From CAMCTV01 sp964420985 (lineage in GTDB: Bacteria > Bacteroidota > Bacteroidia > Flavobacteriales_D > Sanyastnellaceae), in the NCBI GenBank assembly GCA_964420985.1, contig CAYQUT010000007.1:43108-107107 (forward strand): a DNA stretch of 64,000 bases, read 5' to 3'. The notes under the pieces are model-generated. The model was not told the DNA's origin and did no database searches. It saw only the letters and a program-made list of their open reading frames with translations. Shown piece after piece: positions 6,743-15,748 of the stretch (positions within the stretch are counted from its first letter, which is position 1; the number at the start of each line of letters is the position of its first letter). Made by a program: the position numbers and the translations under genes.

Positions 6743-9700
6743 ATGAATATTCATGTCCTTCGTTCCCTGGTTGTTGCTTTTATTACAACTTTCATTTTTC
6801 AAGATTCCGCTGCACAATGGCGCTCTTCTACGCCCTATGCAGGCACATTGCAAGACATCGTTTTTGTTGACAGACAAACTGGCTACGCGTGTGGTCAAGC
6901 AGCTGGTGTCGGAACTTGCGTAAGTACCGCCTCCATTCTAAAAACAATGGACGCCGGAAAAAACTGGACGCGTATGAATACAGGAACCAGCGTCCAAATG
7001 AACAAATTGTTCTTTCTAGATGCCTACACGGGATGGGCCATTGGCGCTTCCAGCACAGTAATCAAAACCACTGATGGTGGTGTAAATTGGAGTACCCAAA
7101 CAACAGGAATTGGTTCAGGTTTAAATGATATTCATTTTCCTACTGCTACAACAGGATTTGTGGTAGGACCCAGTGGGGCTTTGCGCAAATCCACCAACGG
7201 CGGCTCCTCATGGACCACCGTCGCCTCTGGTGTAACCACTTCCCTGAATGGAGTTTACTTTGTCAATGCCAATACAGGGTTCATCGTCGGAGCCAGCGGC
7301 GTGGTGCGGAAAACCACCAATGGTGGAAGTTCTTGGACAACCGTTTTTACTGGAACCGATTATTTCAAATCTGTTTATTTCAGCGATGCCAACCACGGCA
7401 TCATCATGACTCCCTATAAATTTTACATTACAGAAAATGGAGGATCTTCTTGGACTTCCATTGATGGCGATCCATCATGGCTGATTCTTAAAATGAAATT
7501 TGTTACCCCACAAATTGGCTTTGCCATTTCCGATCCAGGGTTGTTATTAAAAACAACAGATGGCGGATATACCTGGAGTACAACTGCATTGGCACCATCT
7601 GCTTCATTGCTATCATTGTCTTTCATCGATGATCAAAACGGTTGGGTAGCCGGTAGCTTAGCACAAATCGATAAAACTAACGACGGAGGGAATACATGGA
7701 CCAATTGCAACATTGGCCTGAGCACACGCATCTTGAGTTTGCATTTTAAAAATAGGACTACTGGGCTCATGGTGGGATACAATGGAAAATTGTACCGAAC
7801 GGAAAACGCAGGTCTCACCTTTACCCAACAGCCCACTGGCGTTGACAAAGCATTGCTTTCTGTCCAATGGATTGATGATTTGCAAGCGCTCGCTGTCGGA
7901 GATTCTGGAACAATTCTCAAAACCTACGACGCCGGAATCAGTTGGTCTAAAATACAACATCCTTACCCCTATGTAATGGATGATTTGTGGGTGGTTGATT
8001 CGCTATACGCCTACATCGCCATGGGCAATGGGCGGGTGCTCAAAACCACTGATGCGGGTGAGACGTGGACCATGCAGACTACCATTTCAATCATTCCGTT
8101 TACTTGTATCCACATGCTCAATCGTGATATTGGCATGGTAGCCGGTGACAATGAAGTTTACAAAACCACCAATGGTGGTGCGTCGTGGGTTCCAGCCAAT
8201 ACCGGAATATTACTCAACACGGGCATAGAGGATATTTGGATGATTGACCAAAACATTGCCTACGTGGGTAGCGGGTTTGGAAAAGTGCACAAAACATTGA
8301 ATGGTGGTGAACTCTGGGAAGGCATTTTCCCCACCTCCAATACCAACGCAGAGATTGATCAAATGCAATTTTTCAGTGAAAACGAGGCCTTCTTTGCGCG
8401 ACTCAACAGCCAAAGCAGAACCGTTGATGGCTGTGTCAATATTGGTTCTGAGTCCACTGCCTGCTTGGCCAATAACGGAGGGATGAACACCATCCATCTT
8501 CCGGAATACAATTGGGGTTACGCTGCAGGGGGCCTTCAAGGGGTATTGCACACGTTGCATCAAAATTCAATTTACTCCTGCCGTCTCCAAGATACCAGCT
8601 ATTGCGCAGGTAGCAAGATGCTCGTTGGATTCAACGCCACAGGATTGATGCTGTCTACCCATATTTTCACTGCCCAATTGAGTGATGCCAATGGTAGTTT
8701 CAGCAACCCCACCAACATCGGTACCTACACTTTGATGATGCCCCATGCCGTTGCCTCTGGCGTCATTACCTGCACCCTGCCCTTGATGACCAACGGTACG
8801 CATTTCCGTATCCGTGTAGTATGCGATAATCCCGCCATGATCAGCCCTGACAACGGATATGATGTTCGAATTTTGAACAGCCACACGCCTTCATTGTCGC
8901 TAACTTCCATTGAAACCGGTAACTGCAATGAAAAGAATTATACCGTTCAAACCCATCCCGCCAATGGTGGTGTATTTCCTTTTTACACTTGGAACATCAA
9001 TGGAGAAATACAAAGTGGTTATGCCCCACAATACACTTTCAACAATGTACAAGACACCTTGGTTGTTGAAGTTGCCTTGACCAGCTCATTGACTTGCGCT
9101 GTGAACAACAATCCTACTGCCACCATTACCCTTCTCCCCGGAACAGGAAATCCCGTTGTTCAATTGGGAGATGATATTGAAACCTGTATTGGAAATCAAA
9201 TTGTACTTGAAAACAATACTGCTGGTTCTCCTGAATGGGTTATAGATGGTGTTCCATACAACAACAACGCCAATAGCATTGCGTGGGAAGCTTCACAAGA
9301 CGCTCAAATCACATTGACTGTAACCGACAACTATGGGTGCCAAGGGGCTGACACCATTATGGTCTTTGCTCAACCCTTGCCCACTGCAGACTGGAACATG
9401 GCTGAGGTGTTTTGCGCAAATGACAGTGTTGTCTTTTCAATTGATGTAGATTCCACGGTCTCCATCACTGGATTCTCCATGAATGATATCATTCCGCTCG
9501 CCCCAACACAGTTCCTAATACCCAATCCAGTCAATGATATTTTTATAGCCTATTTGACAGACAATAACAATTGCTCCCATTCAGACACTACCTCGATTGT
9601 CATCTCCAATTTACCCACTGCTGATTTGTCCGTGTATAGCGTTCCCTGCGTTGGTGATAGTGCTGTATTGCATTTGATCACAGACGGATCTTTTATCCAA

Positions 9701-10525
9701 TGGAACAATGACAACATCGATTCCATTGGGAACCAATTGTACGCCCTTCCATTGACCGACTCCCTTTCTGTCACTGCAGTGGTGAGCAACAATGATGGTT
9801 GTACGCAAAGTCAAAGTGTTTTCGTCAATCCTTATGCACTTCCTACTCTTGTCCTACCTGAATCGATTTCGCTCTGCATGGGGGATACCACCTCATTCAT
9901 CATTCCCAACAACAATCTTCAATTGGCATGGGAGTCCAATCCCAGTATTGTCACAATGGACAGCACTGCCTTTATTGCATTTCCAACGGAGGATACCGAT
10001 TTCAGCATTTCCGCCATGGACAGCAATGGTTGCTTTACCGCATCATCCATTTTCCTGGATGTCCTTCCATTACCGGAGACCCCCGTTTTAGCATTGAACA
10101 ACAACGTCCTTACATTGACCAACAACAATAGCCTATGGGTGGATTGGTATATGAATGGCGATCTTTTATTGAGCTCCATCGTAGATTCCCTCGAAGTGAA
10201 TACCAATGGAAATTATCAAGTTGTTGTTACCAATGACAACGGATGTGCCTCCACCTCTGATGTCTTCATCGTTGAATTGGTCAATATTGATGAAACAGAT
10301 ACCAGCAACATTTCATGGAATTATAACCAGCACCAACTCGTACCAAGTGTGATCATTTCTGTTCCTTTGGACATTGTATTATTCGACAACACAGGAAAAT
10401 GCGTTTGGATAAAAGATCAGAGCCCATCTACCATAGAGCTGCCCACTGATTTATCGACGGGCATTTACCTATTGCACTACCGAGGGATTGGATTTGGGGG
10501 GGTTACGAAATTGTTCATTCCATAA
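6743..10525 (+). CDS. Large secreted YCF48-repeat protein with T9SS type A C-terminal domain
   Basis: A 1260-residue protein with a signal peptide (cleavage near DSAAQ, residues about 20-25). Residues about 30-600 contain roughly a dozen repeats of the form KTTDGGxxW, each preceded by a GWAVG-like strand; this is the YCF48/BNR beta-propeller pattern. Residues about 620-1170 are Asn/Thr-rich Ig- or PKD-like modules with paired cysteines. The last ~70 residues (VIISVPLDIVLFDNTGKC ... GIYLLHYRG ... TKLFIP) match a T9SS type A sorting domain, so the protein should be exported through the outer membrane and attached or released. The plant/cyanobacterial PSII assembly role of YCF48 does not apply here. 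A function in adhesion or polymer binding is plausible but not shown. Confidence 0.82.
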   Translation: MNIHVLRSLVVAFITTFIFQDSAAQWRSSTPYAGTLQDIVFVDRQTGYACGQAAGVGTCVSTASILKTMDAGKNWTRMNTGTSVQMNKLFFLDAYTGWAIGASSTVIKTTDGGVNWSTQTTGIGSGLNDIHFPTATTGFVVGPSGALRKSTNGGSSWTTVASGVTTSLNGVYFVNANTGFIVGASGVVRKTTNGGSSWTTVFTGTDYFKSVYFSDANHGIIMTPYKFYITENGGSSWTSIDGDPSWLILKMKFVTPQIGFAISDPGLLLKTTDGGYTWSTTALAPSASLLSLSFIDDQNGWVAGSLAQIDKTNDGGNTWTNCNIGLSTRILSLHFKNRTTGLMVGYNGKLYRTENAGLTFTQQPTGVDKALLSVQWIDDLQALAVGDSGTILKTYDAGISWSKIQHPYPYVMDDLWVVDSLYAYIAMGNGRVLKTTDAGETWTMQTTISIIPFTCIHMLNRDIGMVAGDNEVYKTTNGGASWVPANTGILLNTGIEDIWMIDQNIAYVGSGFGKVHKTLNGGELWEGIFPTSNTNAEIDQMQFFSENEAFFARLNSQSRTVDGCVNIGSESTACLANNGGMNTIHLPEYNWGYAAGGLQGVLHTLHQNSIYSCRLQDTSYCAGSKMLVGFNATGLMLSTHIFTAQLSDANGSFSNPTNIGTYTLMMPHAVASGVITCTLPLMTNGTHFRIRVVCDNPAMISPDNGYDVRILNSHTPSLSLTSIETGNCNEKNYTVQTHPANGGVFPFYTWNINGEIQSGYAPQYTFNNVQDTLVVEVALTSSLTCAVNNNPTATITLLPGTGNPVVQLGDDIETCIGNQIVLENNTAGSPEWVIDGVPYNNNANSIAWEASQDAQITLTVTDNYGCQGADTIMVFAQPLPTADWNMAEVFCANDSVVFSIDVDSTVSITGFSMNDIIPLAPTQFLIPNPVNDIFIAYLTDNNNCSHSDTTSIVISNLPTADLSVYSVPCVGDSAVLHLITDGSFIQWNNDNIDSIGNQLYALPLTDSLSVTAVVSNNDGCTQSQSVFVNPYALPTLVLPESISLCMGDTTSFIIPNNNLQLAWESNPSIVTMDSTAFIAFPTEDTDFSISAMDSNGCFTASSIFLDVLPLPETPVLALNNNVLTLTNNNSLWVDWYMNGDLLLSSIVDSLEVNTNGNYQVVVTNDNGCASTSDVFIVELVNIDETDTSNISWNYNQHQLVPSVIISVPLDIVLFDNTGKCVWIKDQSPSTIELPTDLSTGIYLLHYRGIGFGGVTKLFIP

Positions 10526-10561
10526 AATTATAGGAATAAATACCTTTAACCCATTGTAACC

Positions 10562-10586
10562 AAAGGGCATGCGCCTTTATGCGCAT
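10562..10586 (+). terminator. Possible hairpin after the YCF48-repeat gene
   Basis: ATGCGC-CTTTAT-GCGCAT at 10569-10586, with an alternative AAAGG/CCTTT pairing overlapping it. It lies 44 bp after the stop codon. The following T-rich stretch is weak, so termination activity is uncertain. Confidence 0.3.
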
Positions 10587-10618
10587 AACCTTTTCTTGTG
10601 TAGACCTAAAAAACAACT

Positions 10619-10626
10619 TCCCTTTG
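10619..10626 (+). promoter_or_regulatory. -7-like element TCCCTTTG, leaderless promoter of yifB
   Basis: TCCCTTTG-CGAC-ATG: the TTTG half is exact while the usual TA is TC. The four-base spacing to ATG is conserved with the other leaderless candidates. Confidence 0.45.
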
Positions 10627-10630
10627 CGAC

Positions 10631-12154
10631 ATGTTTGTCAAATCATTTGGAAGTGCCGTGTTTGGAATCGATGCCAATACCATCACGATTGAGGTGCAGG
10701 TGGAGCGAGGAGCTCACTTGATGATGGTGGGATTGCCGGATACAGCGGTCAAAGAATCAATGCAGCGCATACGAGCGGCCATGAGTAATCTGGGGTACAA
10801 AAATCTTGTCCGCAACATTACCATCAATATGGCGCCTGCGGATTTGAGGAAGGAGGGAGCAGCGTATGACTTGCCTGTGGCTTTGGCGCTGTTGGCCGGG
10901 ACTGAACAAATGCTTTTTGATGAGCTCGATCAATATATCATCATGGGAGAGTTGTCCTTAGATGGGTCCGTGCGATCCATCAAAGGCGCTCTACCTATGG
11001 CGTTGCAGGCCAAAAAGGAAGGTTTCAAGGGGATTATCCTTCCTGCCGGCAACGCAGAAGAGGCCGCGATTGTAGATGGGATTGAGGTACTACCAGTTCA
11101 TACACTGACAGAAGTCGTTGACTTTTTTAACAACGAAAAAAAACTGATACCTCTCCAATCCAATCTGGCTCAATTGTTATCCAATACCCAAAACAAATAC
11201 AGATTGGACTTCAAGGATGTCAAAGGACAAATGAATGTTAAGCGCGCATTCTTGATAGCTGCTGCTGGTGGACACAACCTGTTGCTGATTGGCCCTCCGG
11301 GCGCTGGAAAAACAATGCTGGCCAAAAGATTACCATCCATACTTCCCCCGCTTTCCATGCAAGAGTCGTTGGAAGCGACCAAGATTCACAGTGTTGCGGG
11401 CAAACTCAGAAACAAGTATGGGTTGATTGTTGAGCGCCCTTTTCGAAGTCCCCACCACACGATATCGGACGTAGCTTTAGTGGGCGGGGGAAGTATTCCA
11501 CAGCCCGGAGAAATCTCTCTGGCCCATCATGGTGTTTTGTTCTTGGATGAACTCCCTGAATTTAAACGAACCGTATTAGAAGTTTTACGGCAACCCTTAG
11601 AGGATCGGGTTGTGACGATATCGCGCAGCAAATTCTCCGTGGACTTTCCCGCTGGATTTATGCTCATTGCTTCCATGAATCCCTGTCCTTGCGGTTACTA
11701 CAACCACCCCGAAAAAGATTGCGTTTGCGCTCCTGGTGTAGTGCAACGATACTTGAATAAAATCAGTGGCCCTCTGCTGGATCGAATTGATTTGCATGTT
11801 GAAGTCACCCCCGTAGCTTTTGATGAATTATCAGGCAATAACGAAGTAGAAAACTCAGAAAATATTCGTCAAAAAGTCATTGCGGCACGTTGTATTCAGA
11901 TACAACGATGTGCAATGCCCAATGCCAACCTGCAGAGCCAAGAGTTAAAAAAACACGCAACATTGGGTCCGCAATGTCAGTCCATATTAAAGACCGCCAT
12001 GGAAAGGCTCAAACTCTCGGCCCGATCCTATGATCGCATCATCCGTGTAGCACGCACCATTGCTGATTTGGACGCCTCCCCACAAATCCAATCACAGCAC
12101 ATTGCAGAAGCCATCAATTACCGAAGTTTAGACCGTGAGAATTGGTCGGGTTAA
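10631..12154 (+). CDS. yifB: YifB/ComM-family Mg-chelatase-like AAA ATPase
   Basis: A 507-residue AAA+ protein. The N-terminal S5-fold ChlI-like domain (about 1-170; VQVERGAHLMMVGLPDTAVKES) is followed by a Walker A (GPPGAGKT, near 221-228), a Walker B (VLFLDELPEF) and the family's cysteine-containing loop (NPCPCGYYNHPEKDC, near 350). The C-terminal Mg-chelatase domain (SARSYDRIIRVARTIADLD) is present. ComM, the best-studied relative, is a DNA branch-migration helicase acting in natural transformation. Length is normal. It is followed 22 bp later by a GNAT gene with its own leaderless-type box. Confidence 0.92.
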   Translation: MFVKSFGSAVFGIDANTITIEVQVERGAHLMMVGLPDTAVKESMQRIRAAMSNLGYKNLVRNITINMAPADLRKEGAAYDLPVALALLAGTEQMLFDELDQYIIMGELSLDGSVRSIKGALPMALQAKKEGFKGIILPAGNAEEAAIVDGIEVLPVHTLTEVVDFFNNEKKLIPLQSNLAQLLSNTQNKYRLDFKDVKGQMNVKRAFLIAAAGGHNLLLIGPPGAGKTMLAKRLPSILPPLSMQESLEATKIHSVAGKLRNKYGLIVERPFRSPHHTISDVALVGGGSIPQPGEISLAHHGVLFLDELPEFKRTVLEVLRQPLEDRVVTISRSKFSVDFPAGFMLIASMNPCPCGYYNHPEKDCVCAPGVVQRYLNKISGPLLDRIDLHVEVTPVAFDELSGNNEVENSENIRQKVIAARCIQIQRCAMPNANLQSQELKKHATLGPQCQSILKTAMERLKLSARSYDRIIRVARTIADLDASPQIQSQHIAEAINYRSLDRENWSG

Positions 12155-12164
12155 GCTTTTGGTG

Positions 12165-12172
12165 TAACTTTC
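12165..12172 (+). promoter_or_regulatory. -7-like element TAACTTTC, leaderless promoter of the GNAT gene
   Basis: TAACTTTC-GAAC-ATG: one mismatch (final G to C) to TAnnTTTG, four bases before ATG. It lies in the 22-bp gap after yifB, so the GNAT-kinase pair may have its own promoter. Confidence 0.45.
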
Positions 12173-12176
12173 GAAC

Positions 12177-12647
12177 ATGCTCTACAAAGACATCATCATC
12201 GAAAAATGGGATTGGAAAAATCTTGAACAACACTATGATGCTTTTTTTACTTTGTATGTAGAGAATACACAAGGTCATGAACCCGAAAAGGAAATTTCCT
12301 TGCCGTACATCGAAAAAAAAGCTGAGCAAATTCCCGGACTTTTCGAAAAAAATCAAATCATTTTTTTTGCCGCCTTGATTCAAAATCAATTGGCTGGCTT
12401 TCTTTGGGCATATCCACGAACCTTTATCGAAACGCCTCGCATTTGTATCAACGCCATTATCGTCGATGAAAAATTTCGCGGAAATACTATAGGGGAGCAG
12501 TTGATGCAACGCCTTGAATCACTCGCCATTTCAATGGGCATTACAGAAATTGATGTTGCCACCGCCGCTTTTAAGCAAAACACCATTGAATGGTATCAAC
12601 GTTTAGGATACGTGCCTGAGCGCGTTCAACTTTTCAAAAAAATATAA
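12177..12647 (+). CDS. GNAT-family N-acetyltransferase
   Basis: A 156-residue protein of the Gcn5-related acetyltransferase fold. Motif A (INAIIVDEKFRGNTIGEQLM) carries a G-containing acetyl-CoA pyrophosphate loop. The later TEIDVATAAFKQNTIEWYQRLGYVPE matches motif B, with the family's N..A..FY-like end. The substrate is unknown. The stop is 2 bp before the ATG of the histidine kinase, so the two are probably cotranscribed, but I know no functional link. Confidence 0.85.
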   Translation: MLYKDIIIEKWDWKNLEQHYDAFFTLYVENTQGHEPEKEISLPYIEKKAEQIPGLFEKNQIIFFAALIQNQLAGFLWAYPRTFIETPRICINAIIVDEKFRGNTIGEQLMQRLESLAISMGITEIDVATAAFKQNTIEWYQRLGYVPERVQLFKKI

Positions 12648-12649
12648 CC

Positions 12650-14110
12650 ATGCTTTGGGGGTTCACATTACGCACGCGCATTTACCTATCCATGTTGGCC
12701 ATTTTGGCTTTGGCTTTTTTGGTAACAGGAATCGTGGCCATTTATAGTGATGTCGAACAAAACAAAGCGTTTAAACAAGAAGCTCTTGAAAGGAAAGAGA
12801 AATCTGTCCGCGCTTCATTGGACTACTTCCTGATTCATGAAGGTGGTCACATGTCTCCGGATAGTGTGGCATATAAGTTTGCAGACAAAATCTGTGAACT
12901 AGCAGACGTTCATCAGATGTTCATTGGCCTTTTTGATCTTCAAGGAGAATACTTGATCTCGAACAACAGCGCCTACCTCGATTCTCTTGAAATTCCCAAC
13001 GTTGTCCCCCATCCTATTCTCAAGAGCATTCAAAATGGTTACGATAAAAAGTTACTCTTTGAAGAATATCAACACGATGGCTATACGCTTGCCTATTGGC
13101 TTTTCTTGGATATTGATGGTCACCCCATCGCGATCATTGCCATGGATTATTCCAATGACGATGAAGAATCCAAAGATGTGAAAGATTTTCTTTTGGGTAT
13201 CGCTGGATCATACCTCATACTCTTCTTTGTCGCTGCAGTAATTGCTTTCATACTATCCCGTTACATCACACGTTCGTTAAGAACCATTGCGCAACGAATG
13301 AAATCCACCGACCTCTCTCAAAACTTTGAACCCCTTCATTGGGAATACCAAGATGAGATTGGAAATTTGGTGATTGAATACAACAAAATGTTGTCTGTTT
13401 TGAAGTCGAGTGCAGATCAACTAGCCGAAAAAGAACGGGAAGGAGCTTGGCGAGAGATGGCCCAACAAATTGCCCACGACATCAAGAATCCGCTGACCCC
13501 TATGCGACTGCGCGTTCAGCACCTTAAAAGGCAATTTGACCATGAAGAGAAAGAACAGTTTCAATCACATCTCGCTGTTTTTATTCAAACCATGACCGAA
13601 CAAATTGATGCTTTGGCCAATATTGCCAACACTTTTAGTCAATTGGCTCGAACTGAAAAATTGGAAATGGAGACCATATCACTTGTCCCTTTCTTCCATT
13701 CATTCACCTCTTTTTATAAAGATGAAGATTGTGATATTCAGGTGTTCCATTCAAGTAACACATTGGATATTAATGCCAATCACAATGCGCTTCACCGCAT
13801 TGCCACCAACCTTATTACCAATGCCATTCAAGCCAAAATGAATGACCGCAACTTGTGCATTGATATTAAAATAGGGCAGCACTTTGGCAGAATATTCATT
13901 GTTATTCAAGACAACGGTCAAGGAATTCCTGATGGCATGATGGCTCAATTGTTTCAGCCCAAATTCACTACCAAAAAAACAGGTTCTGGATTAGGATTGG
14001 CCACCGCCAAAGCACTAATGGAAAAGATGAATGGTCAGATTATTTGTAAAAGTCGTTACGAAAAGGGAACCCGCTTTTATTTGATTTTTTCTACTCCGCC
14101 AAATGGGTAG
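12650..14110 (+). CDS. Membrane sensor histidine kinase (NtrY-like)
   Basis: A 486-residue inner-membrane kinase: TM1 (about 11-33), an extracytoplasmic sensing region (about 34-180), TM2 (about 183-205), a HAMP domain, then a H-box REMAQQIAHDIKNPLTPMRL with the phospho-His near 275. The ATPase domain has an N-box (IATNLITNAIQAK) and G-boxes (DNGQGIP, KTGSGLGLATAK). AHDIKNPLTP is typical of NtrY-type kinases. No response regulator is adjacent, so its partner is elsewhere. The last 20 bases overlap the convergent cyclase gene. The signal sensed is unknown. Confidence 0.88.
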   Translation: MLWGFTLRTRIYLSMLAILALAFLVTGIVAIYSDVEQNKAFKQEALERKEKSVRASLDYFLIHEGGHMSPDSVAYKFADKICELADVHQMFIGLFDLQGEYLISNNSAYLDSLEIPNVVPHPILKSIQNGYDKKLLFEEYQHDGYTLAYWLFLDIDGHPIAIIAMDYSNDDEESKDVKDFLLGIAGSYLILFFVAAVIAFILSRYITRSLRTIAQRMKSTDLSQNFEPLHWEYQDEIGNLVIEYNKMLSVLKSSADQLAEKEREGAWREMAQQIAHDIKNPLTPMRLRVQHLKRQFDHEEKEQFQSHLAVFIQTMTEQIDALANIANTFSQLARTEKLEMETISLVPFFHSFTSFYKDEDCDIQVFHSSNTLDINANHNALHRIATNLITNAIQAKMNDRNLCIDIKIGQHFGRIFIVIQDNGQGIPDGMMAQLFQPKFTTKKTGSGLGLATAKALMEKMNGQIICKSRYEKGTRFYLIFSTPPNG

Positions 14111-14840
14111 GATAAAGGATAGGCCGTGATGGTGCGGCATCTAACTCGAAAGCCGGCGGTTGTAAATAAAGACAATATTGCCCATCGGGTATTGTATTAT
14201 TTACAAAAATCATCTCAGAAATGGTCGCCTCCGCTCTGATATTTTCCGGATATCCCCAAAAGGCATGATGACAGGCCAATAATCCATCGTCCTCTTCTCG
14301 GTCAACACTGGGGATATCGACCAACAAGTGCATCACACCCAATCGATTCAATTCTTGTCCAATCTTGGCCTCAAGGTAGGGGAAGTTGGTGCTGCTGTAA
14401 TTCATGGATTTTTTTTCCTCTCCATTGGGCAGTGTTCTCAAGATCAAAGCCAATGGCTGGTGCTTCTCTAACTGGTCTTGAATTTGCTCCCACAACACCA
14501 ATCGATCATCTCCCATCGTTGCAGGATGAACAGAAATCAACAACGCATGCGCACAAAAAGGACCCTTCCATTGAGAGATAGGAAATTGTTGGGGGTCAAT
14601 GTGTCCATGTGTTTCCGTATGTGTTCCATGACCATGGGGATTGAAATGAACATTGAAAAAATTTACCTTTCCCCCTGCATCAATGCTCCCAACAAAACCA
14701 TTTTCCATCACAGGAAATATTTCAGGGGGCGAAACATACCAGGCCCTTGGGCCAGAAACAGAGAGCGGAATGGACAAGTCCATTGGCAATAAAAAATTGG
14801 CCTCCCAATTTTTTCCCCTGTGCTGATAACTCAATTTCAT
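14091..14840 (-). CDS. Cyclase family protein (kynurenine formamidase-like hydrolase)
   Basis: A 249-residue protein starting MKLSYQHRG. The metal-binding signature is NPHGHGTHTETHGH (67-80), the Bacteroidota version of the HxGTHxD motif of the cyclase/formamidase family. The C-terminal VDIPSVDREEDDG and HHAFWG segments are also typical. Members are Mn/Zn hydrolases such as kynurenine formamidase; the real substrate here is unknown. ATG (14840) overlaps the TGA of the upstream M23 gene as ATGA, so translation is probably coupled. A longer frame exists upstream, but this ATG fits the family length. Confidence 0.83.
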   Translation of the reverse strand: MKLSYQHRGKNWEANFLLPMDLSIPLSVSGPRAWYVSPPEIFPVMENGFVGSIDAGGKVNFFNVHFNPHGHGTHTETHGHIDPQQFPISQWKGPFCAHALLISVHPATMGDDRLVLWEQIQDQLEKHQPLALILRTLPNGEEKKSMNYSSTNFPYLEAKIGQELNRLGVMHLLVDIPSVDREEDDGLLACHHAFWGYPENIRAEATISEMIFVNNTIPDGQYCLYLQPPAFELDAAPSRPILYPTHLAE

Positions 14841-15670
14841 GGTGCCGCGAAAAAAGAAGCTGGATTTACCGGTTGTCCTGAATGCCAAAGTTCAAAATGC
14901 AAATGTGTCATTTTAGAATTATTCGAGGGTTGACCAATCGTACCGAGAACATCCCCTGCAAAAACCAAATCTCCTATTCGGTGGGTAACGTTGTTGACAT
15001 TCCCATATACCGAGACCCATCCATCCCCATGGCTGAGCACCACCTGATAAGACATCTTCCCAGTGGCCACTACACTCAACACCCTACCATCAGAAACCCC
15101 ATTCACAGGGGTGCCCAAAGTCCCCATGATATTGATTCCAATGTCATTCTGATTGTCCTTCTTCATGACAGAACCGCTGAGGGGTTGGACAAATTCCTGA
15201 CGAGAAAAAACCAAAGGTCTAGAGGCCTTCTTGTTTCGCATTTCCGTATCGAACAAAGAGTCCGCCTCAGTCCACTCTAGTTTGGTTGTTTTCATTTCAG
15301 ACGTATCAACAGCGTGTCTGACGATGTCCCCGGCTAAAATGGTCTGAACACTTTGCAAGTAGGCTTGGTTTTGTTTTAAGGCTCTGCCCAATGAATCGGC
15401 CTTGATGCGCGCTTCGCGCGCTTGTTCCCGGTACTCAATGTCTACATACCCTGGAACCAAATACACCTTCAACGGAGTAAAAGCCACCAAAAGATAAATA
15501 ATAAAACCAAAAACCAAAAGCAACCCCCCAAACATCACGATGACGTTCATTGGGGTCAATGAGTAGCTAAAGCGTTCTTCAAAAGTATTTTCATTGAGCA
15601 GCGTGAGCCTAAACCGAGACTTCAGTTTTTTAAGCAATTTTCTCCTTCTTGGCCGACGTTCTCTTTTCAT
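14837..15670 (-). CDS. Membrane-anchored LytM/M23-type protein with degenerate metal site
   Basis: A 277-residue protein with a basic N-terminus (MKRERRPRRRKLLKK), one membrane helix (about 40-65), a coiled-coil stalk and a C-terminal LytM/M23 domain. The HLHFELWHSG end and the LSHGDGWVSVYGN strand are conserved. The first zinc motif, normally HxGxD, reads NDIGINIMGTLGTPV, so the His and Asp ligands look replaced. It may therefore be an amidase activator (EnvC/NlpD-like) rather than an endopeptidase. I chose the ATG at 15670; the frame extends upstream from a TTG. It is divergent from sprE and coupled by ATGA to the cyclase. Confidence 0.82.
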   Translation of the reverse strand: MKRERRPRRRKLLKKLKSRFRLTLLNENTFEERFSYSLTPMNVIVMFGGLLLVFGFIIYLLVAFTPLKVYLVPGYVDIEYREQAREARIKADSLGRALKQNQAYLQSVQTILAGDIVRHAVDTSEMKTTKLEWTEADSLFDTEMRNKKASRPLVFSRQEFVQPLSGSVMKKDNQNDIGINIMGTLGTPVNGVSDGRVLSVVATGKMSYQVVLSHGDGWVSVYGNVNNVTHRIGDLVFAGDVLGTIGQPSNNSKMTHLHFELWHSGQPVNPASFFAAP

Positions 15671-15713
15671 TGAAAAATTCAGAATTACTACAAATAAAAG
15701 CATGAAAATGAAA

Positions 15714-15721
15714 TAAATTTG
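15714..15721 (+). promoter_or_regulatory. -7 element TAAATTTG of sprE
   Basis: An exact TAnnTTTG match 27 bases before the sprE ATG, predicting a leader of about 23 nt. It sits in the short divergent region shared with the M23 gene. Confidence 0.45.
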
Positions 15722-15748
15722 GACTTTTAGGGTTTTATCCAATTTTTA

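Noticed and set aside
7000..8300. Tandem DNA repeats in the YCF48 gene
   Set aside because: They encode the degenerate KTTDGGxxW protein repeats and are not separate elements.
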